Shown piece by piece: positions 10,581-22,061 of a stretch of DNA of 64,000 bases; position 1 is the first letter of the stretch, and each line of letters starts with the position of its first letter. This stretch comes from Helianthus annuus (lineage: Eukaryota > Streptophyta > Magnoliopsida > Asterales > Asteraceae): the NCBI RefSeq assembly GCF_002127325.2, contig NC_035436.2, positions 22,644,383 to 22,708,382 of the forward strand, given 5' to 3'. The translations under genes and the position numbers were made by a program. The notes under the pieces were generated by a model. That model searched no databases. It was given only the letters and a program-made list of their open reading frames with translations, and was not told the origin of the DNA.

Positions 10581-11846
10581 CTAATTGTTCACTGCTGCAT
10601 CATTGTTCATGTTTGCCTCATTGATGTTGAACACTCGTCCACGCGCTGGAGGTACGTTAACAAGCCTTGGGCAATTGTTCCTGTAGTGGGTAAGGTCACC
10701 ACAGTTATAACATGACCCTGGGGGGAACCGTGCTTAAACAGCAGCAGGGTTTGCAGCAGCTTGATTTGCATAACGACAAACATTGATCAAATGTCCCAAC
10801 CGCCCACAGTGGGTACATTTGTGACACTGCTCTTGCTCTAGATGATGACGGTTGCATTTGTTGCACAACGGTGCAGTACCAACATAGTTTTGTCTTTTAC
10901 GAGGTTGTGTTGGCTGGTTTGGTGCAACTTGTTTGTCTTGAGCAGTTACAGCGTAGCTTTGAGAGGCTTTGCGCTTTTTCTTCTTGGACACCTCAGCACT
11001 TTCTTCCTTTGGTTCCACATGAGCAGTCTTGTCAGATGGTCTTAGGTCACCCTTCCGAAACAGCTTGCGCTTCCTGATTTGGGATTCAGTCAGAGTGGCA
11101 GCCAATTCAATGGCTTGTCTGACAGTAGTAGGGTTGCTGCCAGTAACGATGTCCTGAACTACGTCAGGAAGCCCATCAATGTATTTCTCAATCGCCTTAT
11201 CCAGAGGCGTAACCATAGTAGGGCATAACAAGCTCAATTCCTCATAGCGATCAGTATAGGCTCGATGTTCCCCACTGTCTTGCTTTAAATCATCAAATTC
11301 CCTTTCTAGAGCCCTAAGCTCATGACGAGGACAGAACTCCTTCATCATAAGAGCCCTAAGCTCGGCCCAAGTCTGTGCTAATGCAACCTCTGCACCGGGG
11401 TCTCTCATAACCCCGTTCCACCATGTAAGAGCCCTCTTCTGAAACACACTCGAAGAAAACTCGACCTTGCGATTTTCAGGACACTGAACGTGACGGAAAG
11501 TATTCTCAATGCTCTCGAACCATTGAAGAAGCCCAGTTGCTCCCTCAGAACCATTGAACTTGAGCGGTTTAGCTGAGTTAAAAATCTTGAAATTGCATGG
11601 AGCATTGTTGTTGTTGTTGATGGCTTGAGTTATTTGAGCATAAAGAATTGGGAAGGCAGCAGCCATTTGTTGCGCGATGATTTCCGCCAGTTCGGCATTC
11701 GCCATCTGATTGTCACGTCGAGGAGGCATTCTAAAAGAGGAAACATGAGAGGAAACGAGTGAGAGAATTAGACGAAAAGAATGAGATGAAACAAATCTGA
11801 TGAAAGCAAGGATAGTGGCCGTCTGTCTGTTACTACAAAGCAACAA
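10581..11846 (-). pseudogene. gag: gag of the gag-only gypsy element, with an internal stop
   Basis: A frame of 370 codons ends at TAA 10734-10736 and then continues in the same frame to TAG 10581-10583. The N-terminal extension is probably not used; a better start is the Met followed by PPRRDNQ near 11729. The retrotransposon gag domain is clear (LLQWFESIENTF, LTWWNGV, AYTDRYEEL). A CCHC knuckle, CTHCGRLGHLINVC, precedes the stop, and a second, CYNCGDLTHYRNNC, follows it. The autonomous relative at 41925 has the same two-knuckle layout. The open frame closes about where the relative passes into protease. As it stands the product would lose the second knuckle. Confidence 0.8.
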
Positions 11847-12313
11847 ACGACCTGGTGATTAATCAAAGCAAATAGGTCAAAATAATGTATCGCGAAGACA
11901 TGCTCGCCTATAAGTGGACACTCACCCCAAGAGTTCCCAGGTAAGAGTGACTGGTCCGATTATGTGGATTTGTACGAACACTCTAGCCTTAGACAGAAAA
12001 CTCAGGGTACAGGCACCCACCCTTCCAGTTTGCATGTGTTCACAATATTTAGACCAACTTTGACGAGAGTTTTGAAAATTCAAAGGGGTTCAAAACCTTA
12101 TAACAGAGGGTTCAAAACCTAGTAATCAATCATCCTAGAACAGATGATTAGTTTTCAAAGCGGTTTTGAAATTTATGTTCTTGTTGCGGTCGTCGCCTAA
12201 GGATAGGTGACGGTGTTGTTTTATGACTAAACGCAAGTAAACTCGCGTTAGGGTCCTAGGAAGGTTATAGACTAGGTTAAAGCATTACTAATAACCTAAT
12301 TCCCTATAACCAT
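11847..12313 (-). other. leader between PBS and gag of the gag-only element
   Basis: About 470 bp without a credible gene, the expected position of packaging signals. Confidence 0.5.
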
Positions 12314-12327
12314 GAGCTCTGATACCA
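12314..12327 (-). other. primer binding site of the gag-only element
   Basis: TGGTATCAGAGCTC on the minus strand, a few bases after the LTR end; complementary to initiator tRNA-Met. Confidence 0.85.
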
Positions 12328-14011
12328 ACTTTTCTGTCACACCCCGACCACGTGTAACAACAAAACGTGGCGGAAACGTCGGGGAGTGTTGTAACAGAAT
12401 CATTGTTTCATAACACATGGAAATTTAAATATTGTTTTATTGATTAAATGAACTCGTTGTTCTATTACAATCACATAAGTACAACTATGATCTTCCAAGT
12501 TTTAAAGTTGCTAAGGCACGAGTCCATCCTAAATGTAGCATGCATCAACAATCATCTCAAGACAGCACCTGAAACATGTGTAAAAATAGGTACGTCAGCA
12601 TAAAAATGCCTGTGAGATACATAGGTTTTGTGAAAACGGAGTTCATGACTTATGTTTGAGAAAATGTTTAGTCATGAACTTTGTAAATTTGCTTTGTCTT
12701 GTAAATCATTTGAAAAACGATAGGATCAGATGATATGTATAAATAAGAGAATAATGTAGGGTTAACTGAATAACCATGTAAAATGAGTTTGTATAAGTTA
12801 AGTTGTTTGAAAAACAATGTCTTAATAAAACGTTTATGGTATATATAAAATATACCTTGGTTTTAAGAAAGTTGAATAAGTAATATATTAAAATATATTT
12901 CAGTTCCAATATTGTTAACCCAAGTGTACTAAATAACGCCACGGTATGTAATGCAATGAAAACACTTATATATAAGAAGTACCAGCGGCGTATCTACCAT
13001 GTTTTCATCACATTACACTCGTTCCGTTATCTAAACACTAACCAAAACTAAATCGTTTGATAGATAGTGTATTAAATATACTTTAGTTGTTCAAAATAAT
13101 AGTTTTCAGTAGTATATTACAAGTATACCTTGGATTTATAAATAACACATTAAACCATGTTTTAGTTTTGTAACTAACATATCAGTATATGCTTTGGATG
13201 TGATAAATAACATATTAAACTATGTTTTAGTTATGTAAGTAACATATCACAATATGCTTTGGATGATTACAAAATATATGTTGGTTCTGTACAATACCAC
13301 ACATGAGAGTATATCAAACTATACTTTTTGGGAGTATATCAAAATATACTTTAAAGGTGCGATTTAAGAATTCATTCAGACCTGGTGCATCAAACTACAC
13401 CTTTGAGACTATAGGGATACCACAAAGGAAATCCCTATTTGGATGGAGAAACGAATTGGTTTCAGACATTCCATGACAACAGGAATGGGGTGTCTAGTCC
13501 TATAGCGCTATATCATACTACCAATCGGTCTGGTGAACAAAATAAGTACTATTCCGACAATTACTTTTGTAGTCCTTGAGAAATCAGTGTTTAAATCATA
13601 GATAGTCATTTAGTTTGTCAAAAGATAATTACTAACATGTATAATCAATTATACTTTGAAATCATGAAAATAACAGATAGGTACACATGCTTCACCCCAA
13701 AACAGTTCAGAAAACAGTAAAAGAGGGGAACTATGTACTCACCTGAGATTGCTTTGAGTTCCTTGTATAACAACCAGATAATGCTAAAGATCACGGGATA
13801 TCAAACGGCACCTAATAGGTAGCTATGTTAATATACCGGACCAAATCGGAAGGATCGGACAGTACGCGGGTTCGTAAACCAAACGAGTATGGAGACTCGT
13901 GTGATATGGCTTAGCAAAGCCTACATACTAAAATGAAACCTAATCTAAGTGCTTACGGTCCATCACGACCCGTTTAGGTTGCTTATGCTACCCTAACGCG
14001 TCGTTCGCGTA

Positions 14012-14473
14012 GAACGCGTTCGGGACGCCTAACATTGCGACCACACGGTATAACCTCGGAAGGTTATAGCTATGGTCACCTAATGTGTTTGGTCGGGTCC
14101 TAATGACCGACCAAATGGGTCGGGTTCGAAAGTATAAGCGATGGTTTAAATCGCTTACCTTACGACCCTATATAAGCACTAAACTAAAAGTGACGAGCTA
14201 AGCATGTTAGAACATGCTTAACTAAGTTTAGAAACAGGTTTGGCATCAAAACAAACGGCTTTGATGCCCACGAGTAGTTTGGTTACAAAATACGCAAAAA
14301 TGCGCATTTTGGCCGAAACTACGACTCGTCACTGGCCTAGTTAACGTGGTGATCAGTAGGTATAGTCACTACGGACTATAACCATCGTGATCACGCTCAC
14401 GTTATGAAGTTCCATGAACTTCGCATCGACCATAAGCTGGTCAATGCAGAAAGTCAACAAAACGTTGACTTTC
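14012..14473 (-). promoter_or_regulatory. hairpin array in the 5' LTR (second copy)
   Basis: Same succession of inverted repeats as at 7643-8105. In this LTR it would lie in the 5' leader of the genomic RNA. Confidence 0.7.
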
Positions 14474-14620
14474 GGACTCGAAAAGCGAATAAAAGAGCGA
14501 AAGAAGACTTACGGAGGGTCCCCGAGTGCTAATCAAGACCAAATAGCTCAGGTATGAAACAATGGTTTCAACTTAGAGCTCTAAGATCTGATTTTGTGAA
14601 TTTTACACTAAAGGGGGGGG

Positions 14621-14628
14621 TATTTATA
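14621..14628 (-). promoter_or_regulatory. TATA box of the 5' LTR (gag-only element)
   Basis: TATAAATA on the minus strand, the likely active promoter of the element. Confidence 0.55.
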
Positions 14629-15710
14629 GGAAAAGTGGAACCGTTAGGATCGTTTTATCGAATATCGTGCCTTGATCTCGTGCGTACATGTGTCCAAGTG
14701 GATAAGTTCAGTGAACTTGACCCTTGGCTCTTCGTTGGGTGAAAAGGCATCGCCCCTTGATCGAACGAAAGGCCAGATTCTGCATTAAATGCAAAATCTT
14801 CTGTCAGACATGTTCACGCGGCCCGCCTAAGGATTTGGCAAATCCTTACGCGCCCCGCCTAAGGTTCCCAGACCAGAATTTTCAATTTTGGTCCCTGCAC
14901 TTCAGAAACGCGTAATTTGGCCCATTTTTGGCACGTTTAAGCCCCGTTAACCTCATTTCAAGGCTCTAGGATGAAGTTAAAGTGTAGGGGACTTGAAATA
15001 TGCTCAAAAATATTCCGGATGTCGGTTCGTTTGGCCGTACGATCGCGATGTTCGCTTAATTTCGACGGAATGCGCATAGGCGCGAAAGACGATCCAAATG
15101 ACGCGACGAATGGATTTTTCTCATGCCAAACACTAAGGCATAATATAAGGATGCTTACATAAATTTTTGGATGTCCGGATGTATTCAGAACGTGAGTTAT
15201 GCGCGAAAGTGCAAACTTATGCACTTTTTGACACTTTTAGTCCCTGAATGATCCAAAAGTTTGTTTTAGCATACCAAACCCCTCAAAGCCTATTTCTAAG
15301 CTTATGTAAAGGATATATATGGTATGTTTAACTTATGGACATGTTCCGGAATGTTCGTTACAGTTCAAATTGGCATACTTTCGCAGTTTGTCAAGTTTAG
15401 TCCCTGTAAGCGAATTAACTTGTTTTTGCCATACCAAAGCCTTCAAAACTTATTTCTAAGTTATGTAAAGGTTATTTAAGGTATGTTAAGTGTATGATGG
15501 TCTCCCGGAGTATTTATCGCATTAAACTGAGTACGTTTATGCACCAGTTTGCGTATAATTCTCCAGAAAGCGTTGTAGAGTATGAAATTGAACAAGAATT
15601 GATATGTGCAAAGCATACACATATTTATACAAATCCCAAGTATGAAATACAATATTTCCTTGGTTTGGCACTTCGTTTGATGGTTGAAGTGACACAGGTG
15701 TCACATGATC

Positions 15711-17793
15711 AAACAAGAACTGCGTTTTACGCTGAAATTGTCAAGAATGTCAATGATGGTGAATCTTCGGGAAATGATGATAGTTCAGGATATAGTGGCA
15801 GTATTGATGAACAGGTGTGAGTGATTACAGTTCAGAATCGGACATCAAGGAGGGAATGGATTCTGAAGCTGATAATTTGTCGAATGATGCTAACAAGAAA
15901 TCTGACTTGAACAAGAAAGCTGATGTTACATCAGAAGAAATGGAGAAGATTCTCACTGAAGATGGATCTTTTTCTTGTCAAACTGCCTTTATGGCAAATG
16001 TCTCAGCATCTACGAGTCAGGTAAAATCTGAAACTCCTAGCATCTGTAGTGATTGTGCTAAGATGAAACATGAATGTGCTAAATTGAAACGTGAATCCGA
16101 AACGGTTCATAGTCACAATCAAAGTTTGGTTATTGAATTGTCTAAGTGCAAAGAGGCAAACATGGCGTTAACTCGAAACAAAAAGGATTTTAAATCTGTA
16201 ATTGAAACCCTAAAGAAAAGTGTTTCCGAATTGAACAAAGTTGTTTATCATAAACAAGTTAGTATTAATGATTACATTAACATTGTTAAGGAAACCAAAA
16301 AGGAGTTAGCCATTGCCAAATGCGAGCATGATGCAATCAAGCAAAAATTGGAGAGTTACTCTAACTCCCGATTTGTGCTCGATCACATAATTGACGTTCA
16401 ACAACTGAAAGGGAACGTGAAAGGCGTTGGGTATAAGGCGTGTCCACCTCCTTTAAGACACAACTATACCAAGATGCCCGATGAAGAGGATATGCCTCGG
16501 TATGAACCCAGTGTGCCTCTTGATTATGAGGAAGTTACTACTGGCCTAGGGTTCAAACCGGACAATTCATCGGAGGGCTCATCTGATAACAAAGAAAAGT
16601 CATCATGTGCTTCAAATCAAAGTCCTCCAACCATTGAGGACTGTGATTCTTCAGATGATGAATCAGATGTGAATGACCAGGATGAATCACTTGATATGAA
16701 GAAGGGAATAGAAATTCCAATTGAGAATCATATTCTTTGTGATCCTCCTATTCCAGTAGTACAACAAGTTGCCAAATAAGTGATTAATCCTGTCAAGGAA
16801 TTGAAGGAATCTGTGTCTACTGTTAAAAGTGATAACGTGTTGTACACTTTAGTCGGTGATACTAAAATCTATTCAGATCACGATTTTCCAATTAAAAATG
16901 TCAACCCATCTTTGATTGATAAAGTTTTTGAAGATAACACAAGCAAGTTTTTGGGAAAGACGATCCCGCGAGTTACTGTAGCTCAATGTGATTCAATTCC
17001 AAAGGCTGAAATTAGAAAACAATTTGGAAAACAGAAATCACAGACAAAGCAACAACCAATTGCTTTTAAGGGTAAACAACAACAACGAGCTCCAAAGCCA
17101 AAGGCTAAGGTTGAATCAAAAGGAGCTCGTTACAAGAAGAAAACAAAAGACGTTAAGTTTGTGGCCTCCAAAGGTAGTCATAAAGTGGAGACTTTTGAAA
17201 ATAAATCAAATACCGATTTTGTACAAAAAGTCAACATTTTAAAATGTAACAGTGATAACAATTACACCCAACACACAAACGGGTGTGAAGCTAGTACCTC
17301 TGGGTCTACAACTTCTACGTCAGGTCGTCGATCAGATTCTCCTAAGTTTGTTTAAAGGAGAACGTGTTTTAAATGTGGGAAGTTTGGGCACATCAGTAAA
17401 GACTGCACAAACTCGCCCAAACCAAATTTTGTTGAAAGAACCCCTTCTGAACAAGGTCACTCACAACGTCGTCCTGTTTCACCAAAACATGATAAAAGAA
17501 CTGTTAAGGAACAAGAAACGAAACAACGACGTCATAACATAAAAGCTGTTGAAAAGGCTTTAAAATCTGAAGTCAAAACGGTTAAAAGGAAACCTAGTTT
17601 GTCACAACCATTAAAACCAGAAACTGTACATAATACACAATCTGGCAAACAAAAACAAACTTGGAATCCTAAATCGGGTGAAAGTTCATGGGGAGGTGCT
17701 GTGTTTGAAAATCTTCAAGAAATTGAAATTACATTTCTTGATTCTCAGGGGCAACCCAAGTGTATGAAGGCTTGGGTCCCCCTCTCCAACTAA
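15711..17793 (+). pseudogene. gag: gag of the copia-type element, main part
   Basis: Continues the gag frame from 5965. There is a frame change near 15815, an in-frame TAA at 16777-16779 and another at 17353-17355, with coding clearly continuing to the stop at 17791-17793. Features in order: acidic Ser-rich segment, coiled-coil-like region (about 16030-16360), conserved CPPPLRHNYTKMPDEED and LYTLVGDTKIYSDHDFPIKN segments, Lys/Gln-rich basic region, CCHC knuckle CFKCGKFGHISKDC (just after the second stop), and a WVPLSN end. The minus-strand copy (60608-58162) aligns in the same order. Non-functional as it stands. Confidence 0.75.
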
Positions 17794-17812
17794 TCTCTGA
17801 GTGAGTGTGTAG

Positions 17813-17960
17813 GATGTTCCAGGAGGAACTATCGATAGTCGTCATAGGATTGTTGATAGTGGAATGTCCTTGCACATGATAGGCGACGGAAGAAATTGTG
17901 GCCTTTGATGGAGAGAAAAAGAAAGGGGAAACAGAGTTGTATGTTGAAAGAATTTGACAA
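17813..17960 (+). pseudogene. copia-type aspartic protease, fragment
   Basis: In the +1 frame relative to gag, about 20 bp after the gag stop, the frame reads DVPGGTIDS then RIVDSGMSLHMIGD. This is the Ty1/copia protease active-site region with the DSG catalytic motif. It decays into stops after about 30 residues. The minus-strand copy has the same arrangement at 58154-57942. Confidence 0.65.
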
Positions 17961-18149
17961 CTTCGACAAAATGAAAATCATACCAAAGTGTGATTGTTAA
18001 AGGCTTTGATCGGGTCCCCGGGATAGATTCCAATCAAAATGTATGCACCTGCAGCACGTCTGATGTTCAAAATCAACAAGATGAACGTGCAGTGTACATT
18101 TCTTCGCGGTGTGATTGAATAAAATGTGTTTGTTGAACAAACCAACCGG

Positions 18150-18570
18150 GTGTGCGGATGCCTTGGCATGGATTGAACAATCGCACACTACTTTTCAAAG
18201 AGAAAGTCAAAGACCTTTGCTGGTGCAATGTGGAAGACCAGCCGGACCCGGAGGTTTATGATCTTGTTGCTGTGAAGAAATTTCTTAGTAGCTACAAAAT
18301 CGACTTTGAAATCCACACCAGGTGGATATCCAGTTTGGGAGAGCACTCAGATTCCTTGCAATGCACGAAGCAGTTGCTGAATACGGTTTTAAATTTCTAA
18401 TCTCTCCCATACTTGTCGATTTTTAAGCTGCTTTATGAATTATTATCATCTTATACAACACTCTTTGGCCAGTAACTCGCACATGATTGTTTCACTATGA
18501 AACTCGTCAATGTTGTCATGGTCCGCACCGCTTACCGACGTGCCGACGTGCCAACTGATTTTCCCAAAAT
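18150..18570 (+). pseudogene. decayed pol 3' end (RNase H region)
   Basis: The stretch corresponds to 57920-57430 on the minus strand, where one frame resembles the last part of copia RNase H (a GYGFEFLISPMLVD segment, then a VNVVMVHTDD-like tail). Here it is broken by many stops. Everything between protease and this point (integrase, reverse transcriptase) is missing in both copies. Confidence 0.5.
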
Positions 18571-20228
18571 TCGATAAAATCATTTCTGATTAAAATTAAT
18601 TTTGGTAAACGGCATTGAGGTAAAACATGAGTTAACCGACTTCGGGAAATCGTTTTTGTAAATACCTTTGTGTTTTTAAAATTTATCTTAGTTTGTTGAT
18701 TTTAGGGGGAGTAAATCCAAAATTTAAAAAAAATCCAAAAACATCGAAAAATTTCAAAAACATAAAAACAATAGAAAATCAAAAAATGAGTTTCCTGGCG
18801 AGAAAAAGAGAAAATAATAGTACATCAGTGGTCTGTTGAAACATCTTTAAACTGAACCTAACATGAAAAATGATAAGCAGCTCTATATAAGATGTATCGG
18901 TAGGCTCACAATCATTTTAAAGTGTGCAGGGTGATATAAACCTTAAATCGACTGAAGACCAGGTGGGAACCATTCATTGGCATATGGTCTTAGTATTGAA
19001 ATTTCGTTTGAGAGATTGCCGAGGTTCTGAGATATTCGGTCTTTATGTTGTTTATCATCTGGGTATCATGGTTGTATCTTTTACCGAAAAATAACGGGGA
19101 CGCAAGTCTAGATCTTCCATGATACTATACATACGTGTACATACTGCATTCGACCTCAATAAGTGATCAACAATCACATGTCCAAACAAAATAGGTGATA
19201 ATATATCACATTTATCCGGGAGTCAAGTTCGTCTCTCTGTTGTACGAAAGTACTAACCTGTTCACGGGCTTGCTCATGTGCCCTTCATGCATCTGAAAAT
19301 CAAGTTCCTCATCAATAAGTGATTCTATCACATAGGGCTTGTTTTCAATCAAAATAAGTGAGTTTCTCACATCATATACGGTCAAATAGATGATAAACGG
19401 TATACTCACCGGTAAGATGAATCCTCGTGCTTACCTTGATACGGGAATGTGTCGTGTGTGGATGAACACCGGTCGGTAAGTATAAATCATACCTAATCGT
19501 ATCCCATCGCCATGATTACATTTGATAAGTTGAGCTTATGTAGACAACAATACCGATAATCGTTATAGGATGCTTATCTAAACGTTAACTAATTGAACAA
19601 AAAGAGCGTTTTGGCATGACCGTACACTGATATGATTCTCTTACCCTCGAAACTCGCAAAAAGAATCTTTGTATATATTTATTTATTGTTTTCCGTCTTT
19701 ACATTTGAAAAATGAAAAATTCCAAAAAGATTTTAGGTGTGTTTTAATATAAACTTTATAAAATCCAAAAAGATTTTGCTTCTAGTTTATTTTTGATTGA
19801 CCGATGTTGGAACTCGAGTCTATCCTACCCAAAATCCTGATCTAAAGCCGGAAAACAACTGCACCTTCATAAACAGTCGAAGTTAATGAGTTTTGAAAGC
19901 TAAAGGATTAAATCTGAACATTTTTAAACTTTCAAACTGTTGTTGGTCGGTGTTTGATTGAGATTTGATCTCACATGTGTCGTTTGTTTATTGAAACTAT
20001 ATTCCAAGCGGTTGTTCTCATTATGCGTTCAGATTTCTTGCTTGTGCAGATGCTAAAGGCGAGGAGAACATGTTCGATGACAAGCTTCGGAATGAAGACA
20101 CGACGTGAAGGCACTCAAAAGACAATGATGATATAGTTGCAGCTGACCCTTTATCAACACCACAAGGATCTGAAGAATTGACAAGTCAAAAGATTCATGA
20201 GCATGACTCAAAGGAGAGTTTATTCTAA
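18571..20228 (+). other. long non-coding 3' region of the copia-type element
   Basis: No gene. Contains an internal purine tract TTTAGGGGGAGTAAA near 18702-18716 that is conserved in the minus copy near 57340-57354, an A-rich stretch just after it, and the hairpin cluster at 19163-19370. Confidence 0.65.
19163..19370 (+). ncRNA. cluster of four conserved hairpins in the copia 3' region
   Basis: Each is preceded by a short A/T-rich AATAAG-like lead and has a 5-bp stem: GTGAT/ATCAC at 19163-19177 (loop CAACA), 19195-19209 (loop AATAT) and 19319-19331 (loop TCT), and GTGAG/CTCAC at 19358-19370 (loop TTT). The minus-strand copy keeps all four stems (56692-56898) while three of four loops differ. 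The fifth pair is T-A in three hairpins and G-C in the fourth, so pairing is kept. Labelled ncRNA only for the predicted structure. Confidence 0.6.
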
Positions 20229-20391
20229 GGGGAGTTTGTTAACACACTTCCTACATGAAAAGGGGAGTTTGTTGATACACTTTCTTCTTATGACGCATGA
20301 AGACTTTGAAGATCCTCCGACATGAAAGACACAGAAGAAGACGAACCATCATAGAAGACGAACCATCACGAGTAGCGTCCAAGGGGGAGTT
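20229..20391 (+). repeat. reiterated PPT plus LTR-start modules
   Basis: AAGGGGAGTTTGTT followed by AACACACTTCC or GATACACTTTC occurs near 20229 and 20261, and the functional version with AAGGGGGAGTT abuts the LTR at 20381-20391. The module therefore occurs three times within 170 bp. Confidence 0.65.
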
Positions 20392-21019
20392 TGTTGATAC
20401 ACTTTGTATGGACGCGACTCGGCTCGGTACGACTTGGTTTCGACACGGTTAGGTCCGGCTCAAGCCCGACGTCACGACATTCCTCCGTCGTGCGCCCCAG
20501 AGTTCGACACGCGAAGCACGGAGAGCCGCGAACCAGTCCCAGGTGACGCATCACCATGACATCATCACTGTGATGTCATGATGATGTCATGAAGTTGAAA
20601 ATGGATGAAAATTATAGAACAAACACACAAAACTGTTTCGTCACTTTGTTGTATGATGTCCCCATTTCGTCGCCTGTTGGGCTTCTTCAGGCCCAACCTT
20701 TGGCCCAAAACTTGTTTGGTCGAGTTATTTGTGTTTCGTCAAGTCTGTGTCTGTTTCTAGTATATATAGCCCTCATAGTTTCTGTGTGAAACTGATGAGA
20801 GACCTGTGAGACTTAGTGAAATTCTGTAAACATTGTTTGTATATGTTTCGGGTTGTACCCATCCCTAATCAATAGATATTGAATCTTTTGGTTACGCGTG
20901 TTCTTGTTTTACACTTTGTTTGGTTTGCACCGTCACGGGGATTCCGCACCCGTTACCGTGTTTGTGATAAACAAGGATAAGGTTTTCGTTATCGATCCAC
21001 CGGAAAAACGGGTCCTACA
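20392..21019 (+). repeat. 3' LTR of the copia-type element
   Basis: 628 bp, begins TGTTGATAC after the PPT and ends GGTCCTACA. TATA box at 20761-20769. A degraded relative of its first 160 bp lies inverted at 38692-38851. Confidence 0.85.
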
Positions 21020-21369
21020 ATCATTATATACATGTACATATGTAGTGGAAGATGTAACAGAAAATACAACTGGAGAAAAAACCAGGACATATTATCTGTA
21101 TTCATAACATTGGTATTAATCTTGAGAGCAGGAAGTTGAAAGTTGGTGTTTGTTTTTTAGGGATACTTTATATGGAACCCACACATGTATTAAAACTACT
21201 TTATAGGTGTTACATGTCGAAACAAGTAGAGGGTCTTATGTGTAATTGTTGTACTCTTAGAGGGTTTATTATTAGAAAAAAAGTAACGAACTGGAATCAG
21301 ATCGTTATAAGCTGTGGAAATCAGTTGTAAAGATCTTATCTCGATAAGGAATTAACTCGTGTTCCTCTT

Positions 21370-22010
21370 ATGATTCTTCTCAATTACTTATTGCAACGTT
21401 GCTGTTCGATTCTCTGGACGCCCTTGAATTTAAACCCTAATCCATCAAATTCCGCATTCAAATCGATCAATCAGCTTTTGTACAATTCGCTGAAATTGAT
21501 CACTCTTCCGATCAATTTCAACTCGACTTCATTTCAATTCACCGAAATTGATCACTCTTTCGATCAATTTCACTTCCAAGTCATCGATTTTGTTTTTGGT
21601 TTTCGTTTCAATTCAAGGTTACGGCAATCTACAATTGCGTGTTTTTTCTGTAATCAAATTGGGAAAATTAGGGTTACGATCGTTGTTTATGCCGATGAGA
21701 CACCAAGAAATGGAAAAATTGGAAAAGTTAACTCAAGATAGCGCAAGAGCAATTGATGGGCAACAAGCAATTTTAGACCAGAGCTATCAGATTATTGCAG
21801 ATCGGTATGATAACATTAGTTACTCAAATGGCGGAGACTAGCAGCAAATTGGGTAATGATAGGGTACAGGACACTAAGATCAACGGCTGGTTCGCACGGT
21901 CGGCTTGATTTCCCAAAATTTAATGGTGAGGAAGTTTAAGGATGGATTATTCATTACAACAATTTCTTTGCAGTAGACGACCCCTGAAAACGCTAAGGTT
22001 CATTATGTTG
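21370..22010 (+). pseudogene. Ty3/gypsy gag N-terminus, remnant (left arm)
   Basis: After the LTR-like stretch ending TTATTGCA, the primer site seen in the other arm is deleted here. A gag start follows with EMEKLEKLTQDSARAIDGQQ and RLDFPKFNGEEV, the latter typical of plant gypsy gag. In-frame TAG (near 21839) and TAA (near 21949) break it. It stops abruptly before the foldback element. Confidence 0.6.
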
Positions 22011-22061
22011 TTATCAATTCCGAACTGATGTTTTAGGGCATTTGAATAGAACATGATACAA

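Larger units (their letters stand above)
5966..15705 (-). mobile_element. gag-only Ty3/gypsy element with giant LTRs (TR-GAG / LARD type)
   Basis: Two direct repeats of 3374 and 3371 bp flank about 3.0 kb. The target duplication TGATC is perfect on both sides (5961-5965 and 15706-15710). Orientation is minus: the primer site lies beside the right LTR (12314-12327) and the PPT beside the left (9340-9354). The interior codes only for gag; protease, reverse transcriptase and integrase are absent. LTR termini TGTGACACC...GGTGTGACA-like, gag style and the TTCGGGACGAA motif tie it to the Tekay/Del-like element at 39271-49069. I noticed about five substitutions and two small indels between the LTRs, so insertion was recent. 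Confidence 0.9.
12335..15705 (-). repeat. 5' LTR of the gag-only gypsy element
   Basis: 3371 bp. Differences I noticed from 5966-9339 include A/T at the start of a small frame near 15062, C/G near 14976, C/T near 15674, a shorter G run near 14613 and one missing G near 14335. Carries its own TATA box and hairpin array. Confidence 0.95.
3861..21019 (+). mobile_element. pol-deleted Ty1/copia-type LTR retrotransposon (host of two insertions)
   Basis: A plus-strand element with 5' LTR (3861-4443, first ~57 bp lost behind the CACTA), PBS, long leader, gag (5725-17793 interrupted), aspartic-protease scrap, RNase H scrap, about 1.8 kb of non-coding 3' region, PPT and 3' LTR (20392-21019). Integrase and most of reverse transcriptase are missing. 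The protease motif and the RNase H remnant point to Ty1/copia, probably the SIRE/Maximus-like lineage given the long 3' region and TGTTGATAC LTR start. A second copy with the same deletion lies on the minus strand at 55032-60650. The element interrupts the left arm of the inverted duplication. Confidence 0.8.
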
